Shown in pieces: positions 42,801 through 48,284 of a stretch of 48,284 nt of DNA (positions within the stretch are counted from its first letter, which is position 1; every line of letters starts with the position of its first letter). The notes beneath the pieces are model-generated. The model saw only the letters and a program-made list of their open reading frames with translations, was not told the DNA's origin and made no database searches. The position numbers and the translations under genes are program-made. Source of the stretch: an uncultured Collinsella sp. (lineage in GTDB: Bacteria > Actinomycetota > Coriobacteriia > Coriobacteriales > Coriobacteriaceae); assembly GCA_934668695.1 (NCBI GenBank), contig CAKUOD010000015.1, positions 1 to 48,284 of the forward strand, written 5' to 3'.

Positions 42801-45800
42801 CCGTTCGCATCGAACACATGCGCCTCGTAGCCCTTCTGGGACTCCGGCAGGGTGAACTTAAATGTAAAGGTCAGGTCTTCGCCCTTCGCATCCTTGGTAG
42901 GCGCGGTGAGGCCATCGTCTGCCGTCACGGTCTTGGTCACTTGCAGACGTGCCACGCGACGATCGGTATACTGCACGGCCGTTGCCGTGGTAAAGAGATG
43001 GTTGAGCTGAAGCGTACCGAGGTCGGTACCATTGGTGGGCTTACCGTCTTGGTAAAGGGCCATGCGGTTGATACCCGTATCGGCATAGATCGTCGCCAGC
43101 TGGCCGTCGCGCGGCTCGCCGTCCTCGACATAGCGCAAGACGGTCTTGGCACCTTGCAGTGTCTTGTCATAGCGCATGTGCATCAGGTGGTCCGTCAGAG
43201 AAGGCGTCACGCCCTCGGCGGTGCACTCCTGGCCCCACGTCAGGTTGCCCTTGGCATCTACACCAGTTGCACTCTGCAGCTTGCCCTTGATGTGCGTAAG
43301 CGTGTTATCGATAGAGCCGGGCGAGCCAAACTGCGCCAGCGAGGCAATCAGCGAACCCGGACCGCTTAGGCTACGCACGCCGTCGTTCTTCTCGCCGGCA
43401 TCAACGTACACGCCCGAATCGTCCACGATCACCTTGGTAATGGTGGAATTTTTCTCGTAGCCATCTGGGTTCATCGATTCGCGCAGATAGTACGTACCCT
43501 TGATAAGGGGCTCATGCTTTGCGGAATCGAGCGGGAAGCATGCAGCGCCCTTAATCTCATACGGATAGGTCATGCCATTTGCCTGCACGGTGTCATACGG
43601 CGTGGCGTTGGAGTTAATGACATATTTGCCGGAGCCATCAACGGTAACGTCCTTGGCCTGGTACAGCTCAAACGTCGCGCCGTTCACGGGCTCACCCAAG
43701 TCATCGATCTTCTGCACAAACAGACGGTTCTGAACGTTCGTAAGGTGGATCACGGTTGAGAACTGCCTGTTTATCGACTGGTATTGAACCATGGAGGTGT
43801 TCTCCGTGGTTGCCTCTGCCAGAGACGACGCCGTGGTGTGATACGCCGCCACGGTATATTCGGACTGAGACTTATCCTGCAACATGGCGGCGTACTTCTC
43901 GATATCGCCGGGCAGCGACTTGACCGTCACCTCGTAGTCGCCCTTGGTATTGACGGCAAAAACACTCGTGTCCGCCGATTGGGCAGCCTCGACGGCACCG
44001 GCAATGCCGTGCGCGGAGCACAGCTTATAGCCATCGAGCGGGTTGCCCGTGACCGCCGTCCACGCGTCTTCGCTTGTGTGGTCCTCGCCCGCACCGGTGA
44101 GCTTGAGCACGACGGCAAAGGTCGTACCCGAGCTAATGGGGTTGTCCTTGTTGTCTTTTATGTCTTTGGACAGGGAGATGGTCTCCTTGGCGGCCAGATA
44201 GCCGCCGTTCAGCCACATGCGGCTGCCCTTCCATGTGCTATCATCCGCTGTTTTGACCGTCGTTTGCGGTGCGACGACCACGCCGCCCGTGCCACTCGCC
44301 GCAGCTGGCTTGTACTGCAGATGCAGCTCGCCTGGCGTTGCGGTGGTCGATGAAGTCAGGCTCGAACGATATCCGTCGGGCAGTTTTTCTTCTTTGAGTA
44401 CAAAGTAGTCGCAATGATTGGTGTTGTGCTCTTCGTCAAAGGACAGAACGGAACCATTCGACTTTTGAAGAATCAGCTGGCCCCCGTCTTTCGTCGTACC
44501 CTGAGCGATAGGCTCGCCCTGAATGTTCCACTTATCATCGGACTGGTACAACGCGAAGGTTGCGCCGTTGACTGCTTCGCCGTTCTGGTTGACCTTCTCG
44601 ACCTCGGACGACGGCAGGGTGGTGAGGTTGAACTTGAGCTTCATGTTCGATGCGCCCGCGCCGCGCTCCAGATAGAAGAAACTCAGCTTGTGCTTGGTGC
44701 TGCTGCTGAAGGTGTTGCCGGTAAAGTTGGAGGTGGCACCGGCAGCCTGGAACTTCGCCTTGATGTTGGTCGTTTCGAGGATCTGCTCGGTTCCATTTGC
44801 ACCATCAATATGACCGACTTTCACTTCGCCGGTAGCAAAGTTGATCTTAAGCGTTGCCTTCTCGTGAATGCCACCCAGGTCACCCACGAGCACGCCGTCG
44901 ATGTAGACCCAGACGTCATCATCGCCCGAAAACTCAAAGACCATGTCCTCGCCTTTAGTGGTCTTGCCACCGTTAGGCTGGACAAACTCCGTGGTCATGG
45001 ACATGCCAAAGTGATGGTTGAGCTTATCGTTCTCTCCGTCCGTTATTCCTATAGGGGAGAGGTTTTTACCCGACTCGGTAAAAACCTTTTTAGCCGAGTC
45101 AAAGGGGAAGAACTGACCTAGATTCTCACTTGATACGCTTTCCTTATATACGCCCGCAGAGTCGTAGACGTTAAAGGAGTTCGTTGTTTGGTTATACACG
45201 GCATAGTTGCCGTCAGAGCTGTCAGAGCCATACGAGTCGTAAACGTAATAGCCATCCTTGAGCTGGAAGAGGCCCTGTACGTTGTTGTAAACGGCCTTAC
45301 CGTTCTGCTTTTTATTTGCCTGGCTGTCATTGTTAAAGAGGTAATCGAGCGACTCATCGTTGTAGTTAACGCCCTGGTAGGTGCCATTTTTGATCTCCGG
45401 ATAGCCCTTTACCAGCGTGTTCTTCACAAATGGAAGGCGCCCAAAGCCACCGGTGGTACTCTTGCCCGTCCATTTGTTAATGCCCGTGCCGGCACCACCA
45501 TTGAACTTGAGCTGACGGCCTTTATTGATGCCGGTGTTGTCATTTTTGTTGTAGTTGTTAACATTGGCGGAATTGTCGTTGTCGCCATCCACGACCCAGT
45601 AGTCGAACAGGTTGACCGTGGTACCGGTAGGATTCACCGTCTGCACGGTATGGTTGCTAAAGGGAACCGTCGTCTGGTCGGCAGACGCGCTCGTCGCACC
45701 AAACATGAGCGCACACGCCGCCAGCGGGACGGTCAAAACCTTTAGAGCACGCTTGACTGTATTGGTTTTTGTGCCCAAAGGCTTCAATATTTCTTGAGCT

Positions 45801-45820
45801 TTCGCATATACGCGATTCAT
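33887..45820 (-). CDS. Giant fibro-slime / pilin-isopeptide-repeat adhesin with LPXTG-type anchor
   Basis: A 3977-residue surface protein. The signal peptide is about 1-47 (VLTVPLAACALMFGATSASA). A fibro-slime/PA14-like head follows (about 50-400; hallmark FEFSGDDDVWVYIDGVLVGD near 298, then LGGIHEK). Next come two SpaA/Cna-B-like domains (VNGATFALYQ, VNGATFELYQ). About seventeen pilin-type domains follow, with recurring KTLxGR and TxPGTYxYxIxE motifs (for example KVLEGRNWADGDTF, KTLSGRAMEAGQF, KKLKGRDLAEGEF), of the kind that form intramolecular isopeptide bonds. Two DUF11 domains lie near 2410 and 2540. The end is a Gly/Ser/Pro linker, MPDTGDRS, a hydrophobic helix and YRKRR. ATG 45820 has GGGAGG 6-7 nt upstream. 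The last third looks more GC-rich than the rest. A role in host or mucus attachment is inferred. No sortase or pilin partner gene adjoins it. Confidence 0.9.
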   Translation of the reverse strand: MNRVYAKAQEILKPLGTKTNTVKRALKVLTVPLAACALMFGATSASADQTTVPFSNHTVQTVNPTGTTVNLFDYWVVDGDNDNSANVNNYNKNDNTGINKGRQLKFNGGAGTGINKWTGKSTTGGFGRLPFVKNTLVKGYPEIKNGTYQGVNYNDESLDYLFNNDSQANKKQNGKAVYNNVQGLFQLKDGYYVYDSYGSDSSDGNYAVYNQTTNSFNVYDSAGVYKESVSSENLGQFFPFDSAKKVFTESGKNLSPIGITDGENDKLNHHFGMSMTTEFVQPNGGKTTKGEDMVFEFSGDDDVWVYIDGVLVGDLGGIHEKATLKINFATGEVKVGHIDGANGTEQILETTNIKAKFQAAGATSNFTGNTFSSSTKHKLSFFYLERGAGASNMKLKFNLTTLPSSEVEKVNQNGEAVNGATFALYQSDDKWNIQGEPIAQGTTKDGGQLILQKSNGSVLSFDEEHNTNHCDYFVLKEEKLPDGYRSSLTSSTTATPGELHLQYKPAAASGTGGVVVAPQTTVKTADDSTWKGSRMWLNGGYLAAKETISLSKDIKDNKDNPISSGTTFAVVLKLTGAGEDHTSEDAWTAVTGNPLDGYKLCSAHGIAGAVEAAQSADTSVFAVNTKGDYEVTVKSLPGDIEKYAAMLQDKSQSEYTVAAYHTTASSLAEATTENTSMVQYQSINRQFSTVIHLTNVQNRLFVQKIDDLGEPVNGATFELYQAKDVTVDGSGKYVINSNATPYDTVQANGMTYPYEIKGAACFPLDSAKHEPLIKGTYYLRESMNPDGYEKNSTITKVIVDDSGVYVDAGEKNDGVRSLSGPGSLIASLAQFGSPGSIDNTLTHIKGKLQSATGVDAKGNLTWGQECTAEGVTPSLTDHLMHMRYDKTLQGAKTVLRYVEDGEPRDGQLATIYADTGINRMALYQDGKPTNGTDLGTLQLNHLFTTATAVQYTDRRVARLQVTKTVTADDGLTAPTKDAKGEDLTFTFKFTLPESQKGYEAHVFDANGEAVGNSFTLKNGGTHSIKAGETIRVYDLKKDDSYSVSELTTKGEESSGNVLASIVNTVTGSADESVLPAGFRLVSRRAGGEEQPGTGNAIEGTIAALVGGNIPASNKLEFTNNYSASSVTLDAQSGLSAKKVLEGRNWADGDTFTAQLTAEDGVPMPYGAKSKVSTVELKDAQTATFGDITYTKPGTYAYTIKEVVPGSDAGADGISYSAASYTATVVVEDNHAGALVVKSVRVMQERDDAGAETKKEVTDKVATFTNHYDEYEKDIIIHAQKSLTDKAGTFPLAQNTFGFTLEGMGGYANANATFSPNTVDASIKAPMPQGAEGNIATVGNNADGTVTWPAISYTAKADAGRAYVYKFAENPGSVAGMTYDGSVYYAVVRNAEKGAGIQTSIEYYKAAADGSVKQLGTNVTPSFTNIYNVEPTSVTLQGQKTVSGRDWNQDESYTFNLAAATDDASVTGLDKTTAQAVADGAVAISATQATATAPESGRVASFAFGTEAASAVTFKRAGTFSFNITENATQDGQAGMSMDKHTARATVVATDLDESGNHTGKLHVSSVTYANAGASDADKAVADKAAFTNAYHASGTFGGVTVSKTLQGRASTAGQFTFAVTGLWYNGVQTSVNGAEANLSNKAAGAGVSGAVVGASRQEKLFARKLTEQDLGRTFAYRIHENQPAAVGYTYDTGYTGDAIVLVKVLARENDPAKLYTVTTVLKGAGVTELLGDGADASALTDEKITELKQDSTTYVQQYDASVAGATTPTVSFVNRYAASLDYGAAGGLRIEKTLTYPKDATIFGSPKSTFRYIVKPADEISASKVGISTDGKVFETANVEADAPKTVSLIPAGGLTFTQDDAGKTFTYAVSEIDDKATGYTYDKMIHTVKAVVADNGDGTLRVTTAVSKQIDGKDELEGQWIYPSGATSTGVATVKFKNTYTVTEAATYTPSVTKVVAGADAPGKFTFAMTAADDATKTAIDGKLITGSSMSVDNGYAEEKQTTAALKDGEHEKIDFSKLTFNKPGTYKFAINELPPNGGLGEWKYDAHTYTLTVTVTDEGGKLVARADGATGSEGFIFTNSYQTSTSYELQGGLEIVKTLSGHDLHAGMFGFTVTGKDNVSTDKLNKLLRADEGKLTVTNDEPQADGTSHTGILGGLTFATEDADKTFTYKIVENGGGKRGYTYDSTYWMVEIAVKKRRDGSLYTVTTVKHYDANDVEKPRDTKTFGPESGTAKAQVSFTNSYIATGTFEGLTAEKVMDSGDKIKADQYTFYLYAEKADGSLKKMDEGTSQEGENGKATVDFGKVYFKLGDATSETHEQAIDLARAVNDGVATKRHNADHTTTYSFNLVAKERLANLPAGVRPVDTSATCRVLLEVTDNNNGKLTFKVTYRDGTENGKIVFHNTRDKVKTIGAVAKPDVDIDGQLLSVGDSYVYTINWANTEADAFVTVTDKLPAGVVFEAFEGEYADKGVASGQSLTWDLGKQPAGSHGSVRVRVKITEDAVKDAQGAVGTVENKATVTVDNKSYTGTTTNYVPKKSESDAQDSTGSGVALGDELTYTIGYKNTEGASATVTITDAVPAGTKFVEFAGDHKDAGSKDNDGNLTWTLADVPAGKEGAVQFKVRVTEDAFKSGGASGNISNQASVAVGNNPAVKTNTTTDEVTDGRLTLSKTVTAAEGITAPNKAFTFKVLLYQADGTTPLAGTFAYAGRPSGTNGTYVSGQIKSGDTIALKAGGSVTVTLPMGAHYEVQELDSKGELMTSEDGFAVVDKANPQKGTVGQATQVGFTNVYSVESTKVENAFKVQKKISGRNWMTSDAFNMTLTAQGEAPMPKGAKSGVSTIELHKDAQVGNFGTIEYTKPGTYTYVITEQSGDEATLTFSKATYRATVTVTDDGAGKLSAKTKIAQLTDDAGDAAERTVEAAVFTNTAKTGSLTVKKTVVGGDSQREFGFTVALADGDGEPVSGTFGKGEHAVTFADGKATFTLRDGEEKAITGLPVGARYTVAEDAAEGYTTAVNGADGSKAEGAVTEDGATVAFTNTYGTATEGRDVSTAGLFTKTLEGRDWAEGDSFQFALAGEGGAPMPEGSADGSKTVSVTAAAGTKAGDRVAFDFGPIRYTFDDIKDAGFAEVGGKRVRAKTFTYTVREVRPDDGSAIAGVAYDGHVATMTVTVTDDGSGNLTASTPAIAEVSGGDFVNTYTTELDYSARAGVRLSKTLSGRAMEAGQFAFTVTADAETAAKLGLKTDKDAYAVAAADDGKADLVDLVGGAAESDVKFTDADAGKAYRFTVTETKLGGDGYTNDTAPRTVTIAPAYDAATGKLTVTTTVVKDGVEVARSEVSTADDAASLPAPVTVSFQNSYEATGTLGGEGDVAISATKTLTGRAAAAGEFSFYVRDARGSVAATASNRASGDGEAAALTFSPIAYTTGALEQMAADGTATRADDGSWTIPYTVSEDTAALPAGVTATASSFDITVKVTDSGDGKLDVAVTYPEGSDDTLSFVNGYGTNEATVDLAGTKTLALGQAGLGLTQADIAGKYTFKIAPLDGAPAPVDASGKTVTEAVNDAAGNVELGSVTFKQPSDLDDVEIDGDGLRAKTFAYRVSESGSVDGVVNDAVATRTFTVKVVENTSEGTLTAEVLPAEGTPQGKGAFEFTNTYGVGPTPSSVTDQVKVNKKLKGRDLAEGEFEFQLVEISADGSESVAVTGRNAADGTVALDPVTYTAPGTHSYELREVVGTAGGVTYDRAIYRVRTTVTDAGNGTLTVKHELADAEGKPTGDGSVTFSNGYEAAPVTLRLGAAKVLEGAELKAGQFGFMLKSRDGKVMSTARNAADGSVTFDALTFKRAGTYTFTVSEVDDGQAHVTYDRAVHKIVVTVSDEAADGTKTGYLSAKVSYEGDANMPPVFTNSYAENPGTPGTPENPGTPGGGSGNGSDSGSGSGGSKGGMPDTGDRSLPAAALGVMAGIGALAVAGGAALYRKRR

Positions 45821-45893
45821 GAAGGCCCTCCCCAATCCATGAGGACGGCAAGCAGTGGCTCGCTATATGTGTGTCGTCGTCCCCATCGATGCA

Positions 45894-45925
45894 AATATAC
45901 GCCCCCCCCCCGCGCAGAAACGCAA
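45894..45925 (-). promoter_or_regulatory. Candidate phase-variable promoter of the giant adhesin: G10 tract between -35 and -10
   Basis: On the minus strand TTGCGT (45920-45925) and TATATT (45894-45899) are separated by 20 bp, of which ten are an uninterrupted G run (C45902-45911 on the plus strand). The tract lies 82-91 bp upstream of the start codon. A 20-bp spacer is longer than the 16-18 bp optimum. An alternative -10, TACAAT (45951-45956), further upstream would put the tract in the leader. The rest of the gap 45836-46472 holds the palindromes listed next and no gene. Confidence 0.5.
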
Positions 45926-46089
45926 GGTGGGTCATCGCTATATGCTTAAAATTGTAGCAATTTAAACGACCCGCCATTCCGCGTCAGGTTGCCACTCGGT
46001 CGTCAAATCGAACCATTCGCGCCATCAAAGGGGCTCGGTAGGATAAAACCGTCGGCAATCTTTATCCCCCACACCCCACAAAGTGGCTA

Positions 46090-46159
46090 ATTTGGGACGG
46101 AGCTTTTTTGACTACTTGGGCAATCAGATCGGCATGTAGTCAAAATAGCCGTCCCAAAT
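46090..46159. repeat. Imperfect inverted repeat with 20-nt loop
   Basis: ATTTGGGACGG (46090-46100) and TTTTGACTAC (46106-46115) pair with GTAGTCAAAA (46136-46145) and CCGTCCCAAAT (46149-46159); a short asymmetric internal loop lies between the two stem parts. Both ends of the stem are perfect. It lies between the adhesin promoter and the TadA-GlxK gene. Confidence 0.7.
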
Positions 46160-46194
46160 AGACTGGTCTGACGCTGCGCCATGAAAAGGGCCTA

Positions 46195-46361
46195 TCTACT
46201 ACGTTTAGGCCGCAGGGGTCAACCATAGCCGGCCTTTTCGAAAACCGGCAAGCCGTCTACCTGCAGTTTTAATTTCACAAAATCCGGGATGGTCGAGGTA
46301 GCTCGGTCAAACGTAGTAGATGGCCGCATTTCGTGGCAAACGGTCCGGCTCGAGACCCCTG
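46195..46361. other. Interleaved inverted repeats in the gap upstream of the adhesin
   Basis: TCTACTACGTTT (46195-46206) pairs perfectly with AAACGTAGTAGA (46309-46320). CAGGGGTC (46213-46220) can pair with GACCCCTG (46354-46361). A small hairpin, GCCGG with CCGGC around TTTTCGAAAA, lies between them. The first and second pairs interleave rather than nest, so a pseudoknot or alternative folds are possible in RNA. Confidence 0.5.
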
Positions 46362-46389
46362 TCGACCAGCCTCGGATGGCAATTCACGA

Positions 46390-46456
46390 AGTTGCGGTGG
46401 AATACGGACTGAATTGGCACCTTAAAGGCAAAAACACTCCGTATTTCACCGCAAGT
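46390..46456. repeat. Dispersed palindromic element, copy 2
   Basis: It has the same stem as at 9379-9445 (TTGCGGTGGAATACGG with CCGTATTTCACCGCAA) and a 31-nt loop again starting ACTG but otherwise different. As with copy 1, it lies a few bases beyond the stop of the neighbouring gene (46473, minus strand). Confidence 0.8.
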
Positions 46457-46472
46457 TATTGGGGGATGGGTT

Positions 46473-48254
46473 TTAGAGGCGAGCGAGGTCATAGGCTTGG
46501 GCAGCTGCCTCGCCGGCGCAGATGAGGTTGGCTGTGGTTTCTTGCGGATCGAGTGCCTGCTCCAGGTCCATGGGCTTGCGGCAAATCGGCAAAACCAAGT
46601 CGATGCCCTGTTCATACACCGCATCCAGGCTGTCGGCACGACCGCCCACGACGGCGACCACCGGCTTGCCATATCGCTTGGCGCGGCGAGCCACACCCAC
46701 CGGCGCCTTTCCAGCGGCGGATTGCTCGTCCATATTACCCTCGCCCGTTATGACCAGGTCGACATCGCGCACGCGCTCGTCAAATCCCACGAGATCGAGC
46801 ACCGTCTCCACGCCCGAACACAGCTCCGCGCCAAGCGCCAACAGCGCGGCACCCAGGCCGCCGGCGGCACCGGCACCGGGCACGCCGAGCACCGAGCCAA
46901 ACGTCCGCGCACCCTCGGGCACGCGCAGTAACCCCTGAGCCCGTGCCTCGGCAATCGCCGCATCGAGCAGGCGACCGTAGTCGACCATCCAGCTGTCGCA
47001 CCTGCTCAGCGCCTCGGCATCATCCGTCGGCAGGCCCTTCTGCCCACCGAACACCGCTAGGGCGCCTCGGCGTCCCACAAGCGGATTCTCGACATCGGAA
47101 AGCACCACGACTCGCGCGCCGTTCAGCGCCCGAAGCGCTGGCGCCAAATCGATACTCACCACGTGTTCGAGACCCGCGAGACCGGGAGCGATATCGCGGC
47201 CGTGCTCATCGACAAGGCGCGCGCCCAGCGCCTGCAGCATACCGGCGCCACCGTCGTTGGTGGCGCTGCCGCCCAAGCCAATATAGATAGTCTTTGCCCC
47301 GGCACGAACCGCACGGAGCATCAGCCCGCCCACGCCATAGGTTGTAGCAGCCAGCGCCGACGACTCCGTGCAAGGCGAGTACCCGATGCCCGCGGCTTCG
47401 GCCATCTCAATAACAGCCGACTCATACTCGACATCAACCAGCATCCGGGCAGGCACACGCTCGCCCAAGGGACCTGCAACCTCGCAGGTCACAAGCTCGC
47501 CACCGCAGGCGGCAACGGCGTCGAGCGTTCCCTCGCCACCATCTGCCAGCGGCAATGTGCACACCTCGGCATCGGGCCAAACGCGGCGCACGCCTTCGGC
47601 AACTGCCTCCTCCGCCTGCGCGCTCGAAACGCTGCCCTTAAAGGAGTCGATCGCCAACAGCACACGGCGGGGTCGGCGGCACGCGGCACCAAAATCGACC
47701 GCCTCAACGGTATTATCGTCGGCACACGCGAGCGCCTCGGCATGAGCGGCATGCGCCTCAAGATCGGCCCCACAACCGCGGCCAGCACCATCGGCACTAC
47801 GCAGCCCACTAAAATAGCCGCTCAACACCTCGCGGCACTCGCCTGCCAGTACACCAGCGGTTACATTAAACCGATGATTCAGGCGCGAGTCGGCATTCAA
47901 ATCGTATAGGGATCCCAACGCGCCCGCCTTGGCGTCGCTCGCGCCATACACGCAGCGCCCCACGCGCGCGTTGACCATAAGCCCCGCACACATGCAGCAG
48001 GGTTCGAGTGTCACGTAGACCGTGCAATCGGACAGACGCCAGCGGCCAAGCGCGTGGGCAGCGGCGCACAGGGCCGCGAACTCTGCATGCGCCGAAGGGT
48101 CCTGGTCGAGCTCGCGCCGATTGTGCGCCCCCGCGACAATCTCGCCCGCGCGCACCACCACGGCACCAATCGGTACCTCGCCCACCGCCGCGGCGGCGCG
48201 AGCCTCCGCCAGCGCCTCGCGCATGAACTTCTCGTCGATTTCGGTGATCGTCAT
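46473..48254 (-). CDS. tadA: Fusion of tRNA adenosine deaminase (TadA) and glycerate kinase (GlxK)
   Basis: A 593-residue protein made of two complete enzymes. Residues 1-155 are TadA: the zinc ligand His56 and catalytic Glu58 in AHAEFAAL, and Cys86 and Cys89 in LEPCCMCAGLMVNAR. It would convert A34 to inosine in tRNA-Arg(ACG). An alanine-rich linker follows (about 156-195). Residues 196-593 are a type I glycerate kinase: LLAIDSFKGSVSSAQAEEA, LPLADGGEGTLDA, GLGGSATNDGGAGMLQALGA, GVPGAGAAGGLGAALLALGA and DLVITGEGNMDEQS. The ATG at 48254 follows GGGAAGG by 6 nt. No frameshift or internal start is visible at the junction: codons run straight through. I know of no mechanistic link between the two reactions. 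A sequencing error fusing two genes is possible but would need a lost stop and matching frame. Confidence 0.87.
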   Translation of the reverse strand: MTITEIDEKFMREALAEARAAAAVGEVPIGAVVVRAGEIVAGAHNRRELDQDPSAHAEFAALCAAAHALGRWRLSDCTVYVTLEPCCMCAGLMVNARVGRCVYGASDAKAGALGSLYDLNADSRLNHRFNVTAGVLAGECREVLSGYFSGLRSADGAGRGCGADLEAHAAHAEALACADDNTVEAVDFGAACRRPRRVLLAIDSFKGSVSSAQAEEAVAEGVRRVWPDAEVCTLPLADGGEGTLDAVAACGGELVTCEVAGPLGERVPARMLVDVEYESAVIEMAEAAGIGYSPCTESSALAATTYGVGGLMLRAVRAGAKTIYIGLGGSATNDGGAGMLQALGARLVDEHGRDIAPGLAGLEHVVSIDLAPALRALNGARVVVLSDVENPLVGRRGALAVFGGQKGLPTDDAEALSRCDSWMVDYGRLLDAAIAEARAQGLLRVPEGARTFGSVLGVPGAGAAGGLGAALLALGAELCSGVETVLDLVGFDERVRDVDLVITGEGNMDEQSAAGKAPVGVARRAKRYGKPVVAVVGGRADSLDAVYEQGIDLVLPICRKPMDLEQALDPQETTANLICAGEAAAQAYDLARL

Positions 48255-48284
48255 CGTTCGCCTTCCCTGTTGCAAATTCAAAAC

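Noticed and set aside
39569..43369. A second very long plus-strand open frame (over 1200 codons) opposite the adhesin
   Set aside because: Same antisense effect of strong third-position GC bias; no recognisable domain and no start signal.

Overview
The window is 48 kb of GC-rich (about 60%) chromosome. It fits a Gram-positive gut actinobacterium of the class Coriobacteriia, most likely Collinsella or a close relative. This is inferred from codon use, a short SRP RNA, LPXTG-like sorting signals (LANTG, MPDTG), an LtaS-family enzyme and many small intergenic palindromes; there is no rRNA marker to confirm it. No tRNA, rRNA, prophage or CRISPR array was seen.

Layout. 1-393: 3' end of tex. 426-687: three palindromic structures. 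716-5868: a sugar module with two near-identical transaldolase/fructose-6-phosphate-aldolase-like genes bracketing an ascorbate-type PTS (IIA, IIB, IIC), with a divergent DeoR-family regulator. 5914-9375: a HAD phosphatase and a two-domain 23S rRNA methyltransferase RlmKL whose RlmL half has lost its catalytic motif. 9470-14210: a potassium module on the minus strand, with Kup transporter, a 64-residue membrane protein and a KdpD/KdpE-like two-component pair lacking kdpFABC. 14381-17771: nitroreductase and LtaS-type sulfatase, divergent. 18091-22179: a 1362-residue wall-anchored protein, bracketed by two inverted copies of an unusual hairpin element. Its upstream side also holds a tandem array of 62-nt palindromic units. 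22982-29215: flavodoxin-like protein, an AAA/DUF4143 ATPase behind twin operators, and a heterodimeric ABC exporter. 29402-31725: tandemly duplicated coiled-coil wall-anchored proteins. 31910-33530: a scar of gene debris (IstB, XRE and DUF4143 remnants) lying between copies of the tail of the duplicated unit. 33688-33806: SRP RNA. 33887-45820: a 3977-residue fibro-slime/pilin-repeat adhesin with a G10 tract inside its likely promoter. 46473-48254: a TadA-glycerate kinase fusion.

How the parts work together. The PTS would import and phosphorylate a sugar (or ascorbate-like acid), and the two aldolase-like enzymes would act on the phosphorylated product under DeoR control. Kup with KdpDE forms a potassium-response unit. 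Four wall-anchored proteins with sorting signals (no sortase is in the window) and an LtaS-like polymerase make the centre of the window a cell-surface locus.

Most unusual signals: (1) two hairpins with an almost identical 69-70 nt core but 30-bp arms of unrelated sequence, each arm pairing perfectly or nearly so with its partner, placed in opposite orientation on either side of a surface-protein gene; two further long hairpins (592-687 and 33570-33674) have the same architecture; (2) the 62-nt periodic palindromic array; (3) the G10 tract upstream of the 12-kb adhesin gene; (4) the degenerate RlmL active site; (5) the TadA-GlxK fusion.
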